Shown here piece after piece: positions 7,672 through 15,553 of a DNA stretch of 17,967 bases. Source of the DNA: Acetobacteraceae bacterium (GTDB taxonomy: Bacteria > Pseudomonadota > Alphaproteobacteria > Acetobacterales > Acetobacteraceae); NCBI GenBank assembly GCA_947478535.1, contig CANJXD010000054.1, positions 1 to 17,967 of the forward strand, given 5' to 3'. The notes under the pieces are model-generated. The model was given only the letters and a program-made list of their open reading frames with translations. It ran no database searches and was not told the origin of the DNA. Both the position numbers and the translations under genes were made by a program. Positions within the stretch are counted from its first letter, which is position 1; each line of letters starts with the position of its first letter.

Positions 7672-7697
7672 GTAACCGCGCATGACACTCCAGCGAA
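7672..7697 (+). promoter_or_regulatory. ECF-type promoter GTAACC-N16-CGAA before the YHS/sigma/NrsF genes
   Basis: GTAACC (7672-7677) and CGAA (7694-7697) are separated by exactly 16 bases, 32 bases before the preferred YHS start codon. An AAC-containing -35 and a CGA-containing -10 are general hallmarks of ECF promoters. As I recall, this exact pair and spacing is the consensus described for Caulobacter SigF, whose anti-sigma is NrsF, the same pairing encoded downstream here. I did not notice another copy when reading the window. It suggests an autoregulated operon. Confidence 0.75.
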
Positions 7698-7729
7698 ACC
7701 CCTTCAAGCATTCGTCGAGGAGCCTTCCC

Positions 7730-8176
7730 ATGCAGCGTCGCGGCCTGTTCGTCCTGGCTGTTTCAGCCCTGGTGGCGCCAGCCGCCGCGCAGGGCCTGCC
7801 TCGCCGTATCAACCACAATGGTGGCGTGGCGCTGCGGGGGTATGACCCGGTGGCTTGGTTCGCCAATGGGGGTCCGCGTCGCGGAAGCCCGCTGCTGATG
7901 GCGCAGCATGGCGGCGTTGCCTGGCATTTCGCCTCGGAGCAGAATCTGGAAGCTTTCCGCGCCAGCGCCGACGGGTTCCTGCCGGCCTTTGGTGGCTTCT
8001 GTGCTTTCGGGGTCTCGCGCGGCTACAAGGTGGATATCGACCCGGAAGCATGGCACATCCGGGACGGCAGGCTTTTCCTGAACTATGATCGCGGGGTGCA
8101 ACGACAGTGGCAGAGGGACATCCCCGGTCACATAGCGCGCGCCGAGGCCAATTGGCCGCGTCTGGCGGATACCTGA
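7730..8176 (+). CDS. Exported YHS domain-containing protein
   Basis: This 148-residue protein begins with a basic and hydrophobic signal sequence (about 1-20, ending APAAA). A YHS-family domain follows: GGVALRGYDPVAWF (31-44), a GSPLLMAQHGGVAWHF segment, then FLPAFGGFCAFGVS with Cys91, and a C-terminal tail rich in Trp and Arg. YHS domains are often associated with metal handling, but no function is established for this exported group. I choose ATG 7730 because GAGGAG (7717-7722) sits 7 bases upstream. The in-frame ATG at 7682 falls between the predicted -35 and -10, so transcripts from that promoter could not use it. The sigma gene follows with a one-base gap, so the three genes form an operon. 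Confidence 0.87.
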   Translation: MQRRGLFVLAVSALVAPAAAQGLPRRINHNGGVALRGYDPVAWFANGGPRRGSPLLMAQHGGVAWHFASEQNLEAFRASADGFLPAFGGFCAFGVSRGYKVDIDPEAWHIRDGRLFLNYDRGVQRQWQRDIPGHIARAEANWPRLADT

Positions 8177-8177
8177 T

Positions 8178-8810
8178 GTGTCTGGCGCTACTCTTGCCGG
8201 CAGCCATCCTGCCGTGATCACGCCTGGCCGCGAGGCGCGTACGGCACAGGAAGGCCGATGGGGCACGCTGCTGGCCGCAGCGCAGGGGGGCGATGCGCGC
8301 GCCTATGATACGTTCCTGCGCGAGGTGACGCCCCGTCTGCGGAGCCTCTGCCGTGCGCGGATTCGTGACTTTGCGGAGGCGGAGGATGCGGTCCAGGACG
8401 CGTTGCTGACGATCCACGCCCTACGCCACACCTACGACCCGGACCGGCCGATCGGGCCATGGCTGACCACGATCGCGACCCGGCGCGCGATCGATCGCCT
8501 GCGCCGCTATGGCCGCGGCGCGGGCCGTGAATCCAGTATCGACGATTTGCCGGAGGAGGCAGCCGCCGTGGCGCCAGCGGCGGAGGAGCGTCTCGCCGCG
8601 CGTGCCTTGCGTGATGCTGTGGCAGAACTGCCGGAAAGCCAGCGTATCGCGTTGCGCCTGGCCAAGTTGGAGGATCTGCCATTGGCCGAGGCTTCGGCGC
8701 GATCGGGGCTCAGCGTTGGCGCGCTCAAGGTCGCGACACACAGGGCGATGGCCTCGCTTCGCCGTCGTTTCGGCGTCAATGAAAAGGGGGAAGACCGTGC
8801 GGACCGATGA
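8178..8810 (+). CDS. ECF RNA polymerase sigma factor
   Basis: This protein of about 210 residues has the two domains of group 4 sigma factors. Region 2 spans about 38-111 and includes FAEAEDAVQDALLTIH and the -10-recognition stretch PIGPWLTTIATRRAIDRLRR. Region 4 spans about 142-197 and includes AELPESQRIALRLAKLEDL and the helix-turn-helix SGLSVGALKVATHRAMASL. No region 3 is present. The GTG at 8178 follows the YHS stop after one base; its ribosome site is weak, so translation is probably coupled. A GTG at 8214 is an alternative start that would remove the nonconserved N terminus. The downstream NrsF-like gene overlaps it by 14 bases, indicating the cognate anti-sigma partner. It resembles Caulobacter SigF in context. 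Confidence 0.92.
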   Translation: MSGATLAGSHPAVITPGREARTAQEGRWGTLLAAAQGGDARAYDTFLREVTPRLRSLCRARIRDFAEAEDAVQDALLTIHALRHTYDPDRPIGPWLTTIATRRAIDRLRRYGRGAGRESSIDDLPEEAAAVAPAAEERLAARALRDAVAELPESQRIALRLAKLEDLPLAEASARSGLSVGALKVATHRAMASLRRRFGVNEKGEDRADR

Positions 8811-9438
8811 CTTGATCAGCCGGTTGTCGGCCGGCCTTCAGCCTGTTCGTCGCCTGCCGCCGCCGCTTCTGGCAGCTTTGGGGTGGCTTGCCATGGCGAT
8901 CGGCGTCGTGACCGTCGGCGTCGCGGTGGCTGGTTTCCGCCACGATATTGAGCACCGTCTCATGCTGATGCACGAACAGGTGAATCTGCTCGCCGCGCTC
9001 GCCACCGGGACGGCTGCGGCAATTGCCGCATTTCACCTGGCATTGCCGGACCGAAGCGAGCGCTGGGCTCTGCTGCCCGCCCCCTTCGCCGTCTTCTGGA
9101 TATCAGGGCTTGGCTGGGGTTGTGTGCAGGAGTTCATCGAGCTTGGCTTCCCGGCGCTTGGCACCAGCTTCGGCTGTATGCGCTTCATCATCGGCTTCGG
9201 TGTGCCGCTGACGCTTGGGATGCTGTGGATGACCCGCCATGCCGGACCGATCCGCCCAGGACCGGTCGCGGCGCTCGCCGGGCTTGCCGCGGCGGCTATC
9301 GCCTCGGTCGGGCTATCCCTTGTGCACCATCTGGACGCGGCGGCCATGGTGCTGATCTGGCATGGCGGTTCGGTGTTGCTGGTGATGGTGCTGGCCCGCC
9401 GCTGGGGCGGCCGGGCCATGCAGGCGATGGAGCGGTAG
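8797..9438 (+). CDS. nrsF: NrsF-type (DUF1109) membrane anti-sigma factor
   Basis: This 213-residue membrane protein starts MRTDDLISRLSAGLQPVRRLPPP, the typical cytosolic N terminus of the NrsF/DUF1109 family, followed by about six hydrophobic helices. Its only two cysteines, Cys109 (GWGCVQEF) and Cys127 (SFGCMRF), flank one periplasm-facing loop, and LDAAAMVLIWH near the end matches the conserved His/Trp region. In Caulobacter, as I recall, NrsF holds SigF inactive and paired cysteines are needed for the response to chromate or cadmium; the same redox or thiol switch is inferred here. GTG 8797 is favoured by AGGGGGA upstream. ATG 8779 in frame would add six residues but has no ribosome site. 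Confidence 0.88.
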   Translation: MRTDDLISRLSAGLQPVRRLPPPLLAALGWLAMAIGVVTVGVAVAGFRHDIEHRLMLMHEQVNLLAALATGTAAAIAAFHLALPDRSERWALLPAPFAVFWISGLGWGCVQEFIELGFPALGTSFGCMRFIIGFGVPLTLGMLWMTRHAGPIRPGPVAALAGLAAAAIASVGLSLVHHLDAAAMVLIWHGGSVLLVMVLARRWGGRAMQAMER

Positions 9439-9453
9439 TGGCCTCGGCAGGCG

Positions 9454-10233
9454 TCAGCTGCGGTAGGGAACCCGGTCGTTCTCGATGAGCCGCAGCGAGG
9501 CTTCCCAGGCGAGGCGCGTATGCGGGTTCGGCGGGGTCTTAGGCGCGAACTGCTTCGCGGTCTTGAGACGCACTTCCTCCGGCGGGAAGACCAGCTTTGA
9601 CCCACCGGCGAGGGCCGCCACCTGCGCCTGGCAGGCGCGTTCGAGGTAGTAGATCTGGTTCCAGGCATCGGCGATGGAGGTGCCACCGACCAGAAGGCCA
9701 TGGTTGCGCAGGATCATCGCCTTGTGGGGGCCAAGATCCGCGACCAGCCGGTCCCGTTCATCCAGGTCCAGCGCGATGCCCTCATAGCCGTGATAGGCGA
9801 GGCAGCCGTAGAATTTCAGCGCGTGCTGGCTGATCGGCAGCAACCCGTGTTCCTGGGCGGAAACCGCGATGCCCGCGGCGGTGTGGGTGTGCACGACGCA
9901 GACCAGATCCTCCCGCGCCATATGGATGGCGGAGTGGATGGTGAAGCCCGCCTGGTTCACATGCAGGCCACTCCGACCCTCGGGTTCCAGGATGTTGCCG
10001 TGCAGGTCGACCTTCACCAGATCGCTCGCCCGCATTTCATGGAACATCACGCCGTAGCTGTTGATGAGGAAGTGATGCTCCGGCCCCGGAATGCGCGCGC
10101 TGATATGGGTGTAGATCAGGTCGGTCATCTTGTGATGCGCGACGAGGCGATACAGCGCTGCGAGATCGCAGCGGACCGCCCATTCCTCCTCGCTGATACC
10201 GGCAGGAGTGGGATGGGGCGCGGAGATATTCAT
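9454..10233 (-). CDS. Class II aldolase/adducin family protein
   Basis: This 259-residue protein matches the zinc-dependent class II aldolase fold. The N-terminal helix region LAALYRLVAHHKMTDLIYTHIS is followed by INSYGVMFHEMRASDLVKVD. The metal-binding pair VVHTHTAAG (His115, His117) and the third ligand in ILRNHGLLVGG (His178) are present. Family members cleave or epimerise sugar phosphates or act as decarboxylases; some are not enzymes. Nothing nearby defines the substrate, and no sugar kinase or isomerase is adjacent. It is convergent with the NrsF gene, whose stop is only 15 bases away. ATG 10233 has a GAGG about 9 bases upstream. It lies 110 bases after gcvP, behind a terminator-like hairpin, so is probably transcribed separately. 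Confidence 0.88.
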   Translation of the reverse strand: MNISAPHPTPAGISEEEWAVRCDLAALYRLVAHHKMTDLIYTHISARIPGPEHHFLINSYGVMFHEMRASDLVKVDLHGNILEPEGRSGLHVNQAGFTIHSAIHMAREDLVCVVHTHTAAGIAVSAQEHGLLPISQHALKFYGCLAYHGYEGIALDLDERDRLVADLGPHKAMILRNHGLLVGGTSIADAWNQIYYLERACQAQVAALAGGSKLVFPPEEVRLKTAKQFAPKTPPNPHTRLAWEASLRLIENDRVPYRS

Positions 10234-10303
10234 GACGCGGGCCTCGGCGTTGCGACGATGAGACCAGGCTAGTCCAGCTGGGGCGTTGACGAAACACCCG
10301 ATC

Positions 10304-10332
10304 GCCCGCGCCGCCGGGACGACGGCGCGGGC
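10304..10332 (-). terminator. Terminator-like hairpin after gcvP
   Basis: A perfect 10-bp G-C stem, 10304-10313 with 10323-10332 (GCCCGCGCCG / CGGCGCGGGC), with a nine-base loop, starts 11 bases beyond the gcvP stop. On the minus strand it is followed by GATCGGGTGTTT, so the U-run is late and weak. It probably ends the glycine cleavage transcript, perhaps with Rho. Confidence 0.65.
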
Positions 10333-10343
10333 TCAAGGCGATT

Positions 10344-13250
10344 CTACTCGGCCGCCTGGGCGTAGGCTTCCAAGGGCGCGCAGGTGCAGACCAGATTGCG
10401 GTCGCCATGGACGTTGTCCACGCGCTTGACCGGCGGCCAGTATTTCTGCCGCGCGACATAGGGCAGCGGGAATGCCGCTTCCTCCCGGCTGTAGGGATGC
10501 GACCATGCGACGGCGGTTACTTCTGCCGCGGTATGGGGCGCATTCTTCAGCGGGTTGTCCTTCGGGTCGATCCGGCCCTGCTCGATGGCCCTGATTTCCC
10601 CTCGGATCGACACCATGGCGTCGACGAAGCGGTCGAGCTCGCCTTTGGTCTCGCTCTCCGTCGGCTCCACCATCAGGGTGCCCGTGACCGGCCAGGACAT
10701 GGTCGGAGCGTGGAACCCGTAGTCCTGCAGGCGCTTGGCGATATCCTCCACCGAGGCGCCGCCATTCTGCTGGAAGCCGCGGCAATCAAGGATGCACTCA
10801 TGCGCCACCATGCCTTGCCGCCCGCGGTAGAGCACGGGGTAGTGATCTGCCAGCAGGACCGCGACGTAGTTGGCATTCAGGATTGCCACCTGCGTGGCCC
10901 GCTTCAGTCCATCGGGACCCATCATGCGGATATAGGCGTAGGAAATGGGCAGGATGCTGGCGCTGCCGAAGGGGGCGGCGCTGACCGGACCGTGGCTCGT
11001 CGCCTGCGGCCCAGCCTCCGCCACCATCGGATGGCTCGGCAGATAGGGCGCGAGATGGGCGGCGACGCCGATCGGGCCGACGCCAGGCCCACCGCCGCCA
11101 TGCGGGATGCAGAAGGTCTTGTGCAGGTTCAGGTGGCAGACATCGGCCCCGATCGCGGCCGGGGAGGTCAGCCCGACCTGCGCGTTCATGTTCGCGCCAT
11201 CCATGTAGACCTGCCCGCCCTTCTCATGGATCAGGGCGCAGATCTCGCGGATGGATTCCTCGAACACGCCATGCGTGCTGGGGTAAGTGACCATCAGCGC
11301 GGCAAGCTTCGCGCCGTGCTGATCGGCCTTGGCGCGCAGGTCGGCGACATCGACATTGCCGTCCCGGTCACAGCCGACGACGACAACCTTCATCCCCGCC
11401 ATCACCGCGCTGGCGGGGTTGGTGCCATGGGCGGAGGAGGGGATGAGGCACACGTCGCGCGCCGTATCGCCGCGCGCGCGATGATAGGAACGGATCGCCA
11501 GCAGACCCGCATACTCACCGGCGCTGCCCGCATTCGGCTGCATTGAGACGGCCGCGAAGCCGGTAACGGCGCAGAGCCAGCCCTCCAGGCGCCGGATCAT
11601 CGCAATATAGCCCTGCGCCTGATCGACGGGGGCGAAGGGATGGATGGCGCCGAAGCCGGGGAAGGTGACGGGGATCATCTCCGCCGTCGCGTTCAGCTTC
11701 ATCGTGCAGGACCCCAGCGGAATCATGCTGCGGTTCAGCGCGACATCCTTGTCCTCCAGCCGCTTGAGGTAGCGCAGCATCGCGTGTTCGGCGTGATGGC
11801 TTCGGAAGACCTCTGCCGTCAGGACGGCGCTGTCGCGCGCGAGTGTGGCCGGCGCACCGCCAACTGCCGCGACCGCATCGAGCGCAGTGGGCGCGCCACC
11901 AGCCGCTTCCGCGATAGCCGCGATCAGGGCGGTGAGGTCATCGCGCGACACCGTCTCATCGAGCGCGATGCCGATCCCCTGACCCTCGTGCCGGGCAAGA
12001 TTGAAGCCACGCTTGAGCGCGGCCGCCATCAGCGCCTCGGCTTTCGGGCCCGCCTCGATGGTGATGGTGTCGAAGAACGTCTGATGGCGCAGCGCAAAGC
12101 CGGCCTGCGTTGCCGCTCCGGCCAGCAGGCGGGCCTGCAAGGCCACGCGGCTGGCGATACGCGTCAGGCCCTCCGGCCCGTGCCACACCGCGTACATGCT
12201 GGCCATGACCGCCAGCAGCACCTGCGCGGTGCAGATGTTGCTCGTCGCCTTCTCGCGCCGGATGTGCTGTTCGCGCGTCTGCAATGCCAGGCGCATCGCC
12301 GGGGCGCCGGCGGCGTCGATGGAAACCCCGACCAGCCTGCCGGGCATCAGGCGCTTATGCGCGTCCTTCACCGCCATATAGGCGGCATGCGGACCGCCAT
12401 AGCCCATCGGCACGCCGAAACGCTGGGTGGAGCCGATGACGACATCGGCGCCCATTTCTCCTGGTGGCTTCAGCAGCAGCAGGGAAAGCGGGTCCGCGGC
12501 GACAATCGCGAGCGCGCCAGCGGCATGGACCGCCTCGATTTCCGGCGCCAGATCGCGGACCTCGCCGGTGGTGCCGGGGTATTGCAGCAGAACGGCGAAA
12601 GGCTTGGTGCTGGCGATGGCGGCGATGATGTCGGCTGGACTGACGACCACGACCGCGAAGCCCAGCGGCTCGGCGCGGCCCGCCACGACGGCGCGGGTCT
12701 GCGCATGGGTGTCCGATGCGATCAGCAGCGTGTCGGATCGGCCCTTCGTCGCGGCATGGGCCAGCGCCATAGCCTCCGCCGCCGCGGTGGCTTCATCGAG
12801 CAGCGAGGCGTTGGCGACGGGCAGGCCCGTGAGGTCCGTCACAATGGTCTGGAAGTTGAGCAGCGCTTCCAGCCGGCCCTGGGCGAGCTCGGCCTGATAG
12901 GGCGTGTAGGCGGTGTACCAGCCCGGATTCTCCAGCACGTTGCGCAGGATAACCGGCGGCGTGAGCGTGCCGTGGTAGCCCATGCCAATCAGGGATTTGA
13001 TGTCGGCGCGGTTCTGATCGGCCAACGCCCGCAACTCGGCGATCGCTTCGGCTTCGGTGACGGCGGCGGGAAGCGGCAGCGCCACCGCACTGCGTATGGC
13101 AGCGGGGACCGTCCGCTCCGCCAGGGTCTCGAGGCTGTCCGCGCCCACAACGGCGAGCATCGCGGCGACCTCTGCCTCGGACGGGCCGATGTGACGTCGG
13201 GCGAATTCGCCCTTGTCCTCCAGCGCGGTGAGTTCCTGCAGCAGGCTCAT
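10344..13250 (-). CDS. gcvP: Glycine dehydrogenase (decarboxylating), P protein
   Basis: This full-length 968-residue single-chain P protein, with the two homologous halves fused, decarboxylates glycine with PLP and passes the aminomethyl group to the lipoyl arm of GcvH. The N terminus [18 protein letters not shown] is typical. In the C-terminal half the PLP lysine is Lys711 in [16 protein letters not shown], with the glycine-rich loop directly after it. [15 protein letters not shown] and [14 protein letters not shown] are further family blocks. The ATG at 13250 overlaps the gcvH stop as ATGA, so the two are probably translationally coupled. The gene is last in gcvT-gcvH-gcvP, under the glycine riboswitch upstream of gcvT. 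No disruption is seen. Confidence 0.98.
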   Translation of the reverse strand: MSLLQELTALEDKGEFARRHIGPSEAEVAAMLAVVGADSLETLAERTVPAAIRSAVALPLPAAVTEAEAIAELRALADQNRADIKSLIGMGYHGTLTPPVILRNVLENPGWYTAYTPYQAELAQGRLEALLNFQTIVTDLTGLPVANASLLDEATAAAEAMALAHAATKGRSDTLLIASDTHAQTRAVVAGRAEPLGFAVVVVSPADIIAAIASTKPFAVLLQYPGTTGEVRDLAPEIEAVHAAGALAIVAADPLSLLLLKPPGEMGADVVIGSTQRFGVPMGYGGPHAAYMAVKDAHKRLMPGRLVGVSIDAAGAPAMRLALQTREQHIRREKATSNICTAQVLLAVMASMYAVWHGPEGLTRIASRVALQARLLAGAATQAGFALRHQTFFDTITIEAGPKAEALMAAALKRGFNLARHEGQGIGIALDETVSRDDLTALIAAIAEAAGGAPTALDAVAAVGGAPATLARDSAVLTAEVFRSHHAEHAMLRYLKRLEDKDVALNRSMIPLGSCTMKLNATAEMIPVTFPGFGAIHPFAPVDQAQGYIAMIRRLEGWLCAVTGFAAVSMQPNAGSAGEYAGLLAIRSYHRARGDTARDVCLIPSSAHGTNPASAVMAGMKVVVVGCDRDGNVDVADLRAKADQHGAKLAALMVTYPSTHGVFEESIREICALIHEKGGQVYMDGANMNAQVGLTSPAAIGADVCHLNLHKTFCIPHGGGGPGVGPIGVAAHLAPYLPSHPMVAEAGPQATSHGPVSAAPFGSASILPISYAYIRMMGPDGLKRATQVAILNANYVAVLLADHYPVLYRGRQGMVAHECILDCRGFQQNGGASVEDIAKRLQDYGFHAPTMSWPVTGTLMVEPTESETKGELDRFVDAMVSIRGEIRAIEQGRIDPKDNPLKNAPHTAAEVTAVAWSHPYSREEAAFPLPYVARQKYWPPVKRVDNVHGDRNLVCTCAPLEAYAQAAE

Positions 13251-13630
13251 GCCAGGCTTTCCACGAAAGCGGCGTAAGCATCTTCGTCCATCAACGCCAT
13301 GACTGCACCAGTATCGACGCCGGCCAGCTTGAAGAACCAGCCCTCTCCAGTCGGGTCGGAGTTGATCAGCGCCGGGTTCTCGGCGAGTGCGGCATTGGAT
13401 TCGGCAACCCGGCCTGCGACGGGCGCATAGACATCAGAGGCGGCCTTCACGCTCTCCACCACGGAGCAGGCCTCACCCTCCGTCACTTCGCGACCGGCTT
13501 CGGGCAGGTCCACGAACACCACGTCGCCGAGCGCGTTCTGCGCGTGGTCTGTGATGCCGATGGTGGCGATATCGCCTTCCAGGCGGATCCATTCATGGTC
13601 TTTGGTGAAGCGGAGCTCGGCCATTGTCAT
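13247..13630 (-). CDS. gcvH: Glycine cleavage system H protein
   Basis: This 127-residue lipoyl carrier shuttles the aminomethyl and reduced lipoyl groups between P, T and L proteins. The lipoylated lysine is Lys62 in [10 protein letters not shown]. The flanking [28 protein letters not shown] and GEGWFFKL blocks are conserved. Length is normal. Two ATG codons are possible, 13630 and 13624. AAGGA upstream sits 3-4 bases from the first and about 9 from the second, so the shorter form MAELRFTKD is equally plausible. It begins 9 bases after gcvT and its stop overlaps gcvP. The lipoamide dehydrogenase (L protein) is not in the window. Confidence 0.97.
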   Translation of the reverse strand: MTMAELRFTKDHEWIRLEGDIATIGITDHAQNALGDVVFVDLPEAGREVTEGEACSVVESVKAASDVYAPVAGRVAESNAALAENPALINSDPTGEGWFFKLAGVDTGAVMALMDEDAYAAFVESLA

Positions 13631-13639
13631 GAATCCTTT

Positions 13640-14755
13640 TCAGCGCGCGTAGCGATGGGGAATAAAGGGAAGGGCGGTGACGCGGGCGAGCAGGGCCTTG
13701 CCGCGCACCATGAGGTCGAGCGGTGTGCCATCGCCCGCGGCGGCGCGGGTGACATACCCCATGGCCACCGGCCCGTTGCGGGACGGGCCGAAGCCGCCGG
13801 AAGTGATTTCCCCCACCTGTTCACCGCCAGGGGCGTGGATGGCGGTATGGCCCCGGGCGGGCTGGCGGCCTTCGGGAAGGATGCCGACACGAAGGCGTGT
13901 GGCGCCGTTGTCCAGTTCCTGGCGCACCCGGTCGCCACCGAGGAAATCAAACGCCATCCGGCGACGCTTGCCGATTGTCCAGACCAGATTGGCTTCGACC
14001 GGGCTCGTCGTCTCGTCCAGATCATTGCCGTAGAGGCAAAGCCCGGCTTCGAGGCGGAGGGAATCGCGTGCCCCGAGGCCTGCGGGCTGCACGCCCGGGA
14101 TCGCCAGAAGCGCCCGCGCGAAATGCTCCGCCTGGTCGGCGGGGACGGAGACCTCGACGCCGTCCTCCCCGGTGTAGCCGCTGCGGCTGACGATGGTGGG
14201 AACACCGGCGACGTCAAATTGGCCGACGCCCATGAAGGTCAGCGCTGCGACACCGGGCGCCAGGGAGGCAATGGCGGAGACAGCTTGCGGGCCCTGCAGC
14301 GCGATCAGCGCCCGGTCAGGCAGCGGCTTCAGTGTTACACCCGCAGGCAGCACGGCTTCGATATGCGGGATATCGAGGTGCTTGCGGGAAGCGTTGAGCA
14401 CCAGGAAAAGCCGGTCACCCAGATTGGTGACCATGAAATCATCAAGGATGCCGCCCGATTCCGTCATCAGCAGGCCGTAGCGCTGCCGTCCGGGCTTGAG
14501 GCCCTGCACATCCGCGGGAGTCAGCTTCTCCAACGCGGCCGCAGCGCCTTCACCGTGCAACTCGACCTGGCCCATATGGGACACGTCGAACAGCCCGGCA
14601 GCCGCGCGGGTATGAAGATGTTCCGCCATGATGCCGGGTGTGTACTGCACCGGCATGGCGTAGCCCGCGAAGGGGACCATCCGGCCCCCGAGTTCACGGT
14701 GCAGTGACGCAAGCGGTGTATCGAGCAGCGAATCGCTGTTGGTCGAATCGGCCAC
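13640..14755 (-). CDS. gcvT: Aminomethyltransferase, glycine cleavage T protein
   Basis: This 371-residue protein transfers the aminomethyl carbon from GcvH to tetrahydrofolate, giving 5,10-methylene-THF and ammonia. Conserved runs are VPFAGYAMPVQY and AGLFDVSHMGQVEL near the N terminus, SGGILDDFMV with the catalytic aspartate region (Asp105/Asp106), SRSGYTGEDGVEV in the folate-binding middle, and LGARDSLRLEAGLCLYGNDL. The start is GTG at 14755, with GAGGG about 5 bases upstream. It is the first gene after the tandem glycine riboswitch, so glycine should control the whole gcvTHP unit. Length and motifs are complete. Confidence 0.97.
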   Translation of the reverse strand: MADSTNSDSLLDTPLASLHRELGGRMVPFAGYAMPVQYTPGIMAEHLHTRAAAGLFDVSHMGQVELHGEGAAAALEKLTPADVQGLKPGRQRYGLLMTESGGILDDFMVTNLGDRLFLVLNASRKHLDIPHIEAVLPAGVTLKPLPDRALIALQGPQAVSAIASLAPGVAALTFMGVGQFDVAGVPTIVSRSGYTGEDGVEVSVPADQAEHFARALLAIPGVQPAGLGARDSLRLEAGLCLYGNDLDETTSPVEANLVWTIGKRRRMAFDFLGGDRVRQELDNGATRLRVGILPEGRQPARGHTAIHAPGGEQVGEITSGGFGPSRNGPVAMGYVTRAAAGDGTPLDLMVRGKALLARVTALPFIPHRYAR

Positions 14756-14773
14756 GGTGCCCTCAAAGGCTTC

Positions 14774-14794
14774 CCAACGCCGAAGTGGCGCTGG
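14774..14794 (-). promoter_or_regulatory. Hairpin between glycine aptamer 2 and gcvT (expression platform candidate)
   Basis: On the minus strand CCAGCGCC (14794-14787) pairs with GGCGTTGG (14781-14774) over eight pairs, one G-U, with the loop ACTTC. It ends about 18 bases before the GTG start and just before the GAGGG ribosome site. No U-run follows, so control is more likely at translation initiation or by Rho than by an intrinsic terminator. Confidence 0.45.
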
Positions 14795-14810
14795 TTAAAT
14801 CCGTGGCCCC

Positions 14811-15022
14811 CCTCTGTCCCGTGACCTGAGAGATTCGGGGAGCCTGTTCGGCCGAAGCCTGCAGGCGACCCTTTCTCCTTCGGTGCCACACCCCGTTCGG
14901 GATGCAGGCTTTCCAGAGGTCCCTACTCCCCGCGGCCCATTTGCCTGAGCGTTTCCGGGGGCCGGTTGCGCCTTCGGCGGTGGCCCGACCTCCGAAGGAA
15001 GCGGCCACACTCTCCCGCGGGG
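14811..15022 (-). promoter_or_regulatory. Tandem glycine riboswitch controlling gcvTHP
   Basis: This fills most of the 337-base gap between apaG and gcvT. On the minus strand, aptamer 1 (15022-14928) has P1 CCCCGCGG (15022-15015) / CCGCGGGG (14935-14928), then the family landmarks GGGAGAG, GCCACCGCCGAAGGCGCAA and GCTCAGGCAAATGG. A seven-base linker AGTAGGG leads to aptamer 2 (14920-14811), with P1 CCTCTG / CAGAGG, GGCACCGAAGGAGAAAGG and CTCTCAGGTCACGGGACAGAGG-like end sequences. A leader CCCGTCGATA (15032-15023) could pair with the linker as the known kink-turn. Glycine binding is predicted to switch on the cleavage genes, the usual role of this class upstream of gcvT. Confidence 0.95.
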
Positions 15023-15039
15023 TATCGACGGGATGCGCC

Positions 15040-15068
15040 GCTATGCCTGAGCGCGCTCCTTGGTGCAA
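15040..15068 (-). promoter_or_regulatory. Candidate promoter of the gcvTHP transcript
   Basis: On the minus strand TTGCAC (15068-15063) is followed after 17 bases by CATAGC (15045-15040). The start would fall near 15033, directly at the leader of the glycine riboswitch. The -10 is poor. A 10-bp palindrome GAGCGCGCTC (15049-15058) lies in the spacer. Position is the main argument. Confidence 0.35.
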
Positions 15069-15092
15069 CCTGTGAAGACGCGGCGCAGGCGA

Positions 15093-15500
15093 TCAGTGCA
15101 CGCGGCTGGTCGGTTGATGGGGGCTGTCCAGGCTGAAGGCGGGGACGGCCACATCGAAAGCCTCGCCCGATCCGCTAACGACCATATGGTATGTGCCGCG
15201 CATGAAGCCGGAGGGGGTCGAGAGCGGCGTGCCGGAGGTGTATTCAAAGCTCTGCCCGGCCTCGAGCACCGGCTGTTCGCCAACCACCCCTTCGCCATGC
15301 ACCTGCTGCGTCCTGCCCAGGGCATCGGTGATGCGCCAGGTGCGCTTCAACAACTGGACCGTCTGGCGACCCTTGTTGTGGATGGTGACGCGATAGGCCC
15401 AGACGAAATGATTGCGATCGGGCTCCGATTGGTCCGCGAGGTAGAAGGTGCGAACCGAGACCCTGATCTCCCGAGTCGTTTGATTGTAGTCGTCCGGCAT
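15093..15500 (-). CDS. apaG: ApaG protein
   Basis: This 135-residue single-domain protein has the ApaG fibronectin-like beta fold. Seen are REIRVSVRTFYLADQS, HFVWAYRVTIHNKG, VQLLKRTWRITDALGR, VVGEQPVLEAGQSFEYTSG and the hallmark TPSGFMRGTYHMV. ApaG (CorD) has been linked to magnesium/cobalt resistance and diadenosine tetraphosphate metabolism, and the fold is reused in F-box proteins; its biochemical activity is unsettled. ATG 15500 is preceded by GGAGGAT at 5 bases. The longer open frame to 15935 is an artefact within lysE. It lies 53 bases after the LysE-type gene on the same strand, in a metZ-lysE-apaG run; apaG beside metZ is common in alphaproteobacteria, as I recall. Confidence 0.95.
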   Translation of the reverse strand: MPDDYNQTTREIRVSVRTFYLADQSEPDRNHFVWAYRVTIHNKGRQTVQLLKRTWRITDALGRTQQVHGEGVVGEQPVLEAGQSFEYTSGTPLSTPSGFMRGTYHMVVSGSGEAFDVAVPAFSLDSPHQPTSRVH

Positions 15501-15553
15501 GCCGATCCTCCGCGGGAGCGCAGTCTTGGGCGTACCGGCCTCGATGTCCAGGC

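Noticed and set aside
7682..7729. Upstream ATG start for the YHS protein at 7682
   Set aside because: It lies between the predicted -35 and -10 elements, lacks a ribosome site, and would put a non-signal extension ahead of a clear signal peptide.
7730..8176. Selenoprotein possibility, since such YHS proteins are often named (seleno)protein
   Set aside because: The relevant residue is cysteine encoded by TGT and there is no internal in-frame TGA.
8509..8796. Long N-terminal extension of the NrsF frame back to 8509
   Set aside because: It runs through sigma region 4 in another frame; the family N terminus MRTDDLI and a good ribosome site place the start at 8797.
11640..13277. 545-codon plus-strand ORF opposite gcvP
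   Set aside because: Arg/Gly/His/Asp-rich translation with no recognisable motif, exactly antisense to a fully conserved gcvP; it is a GC-bias shadow.
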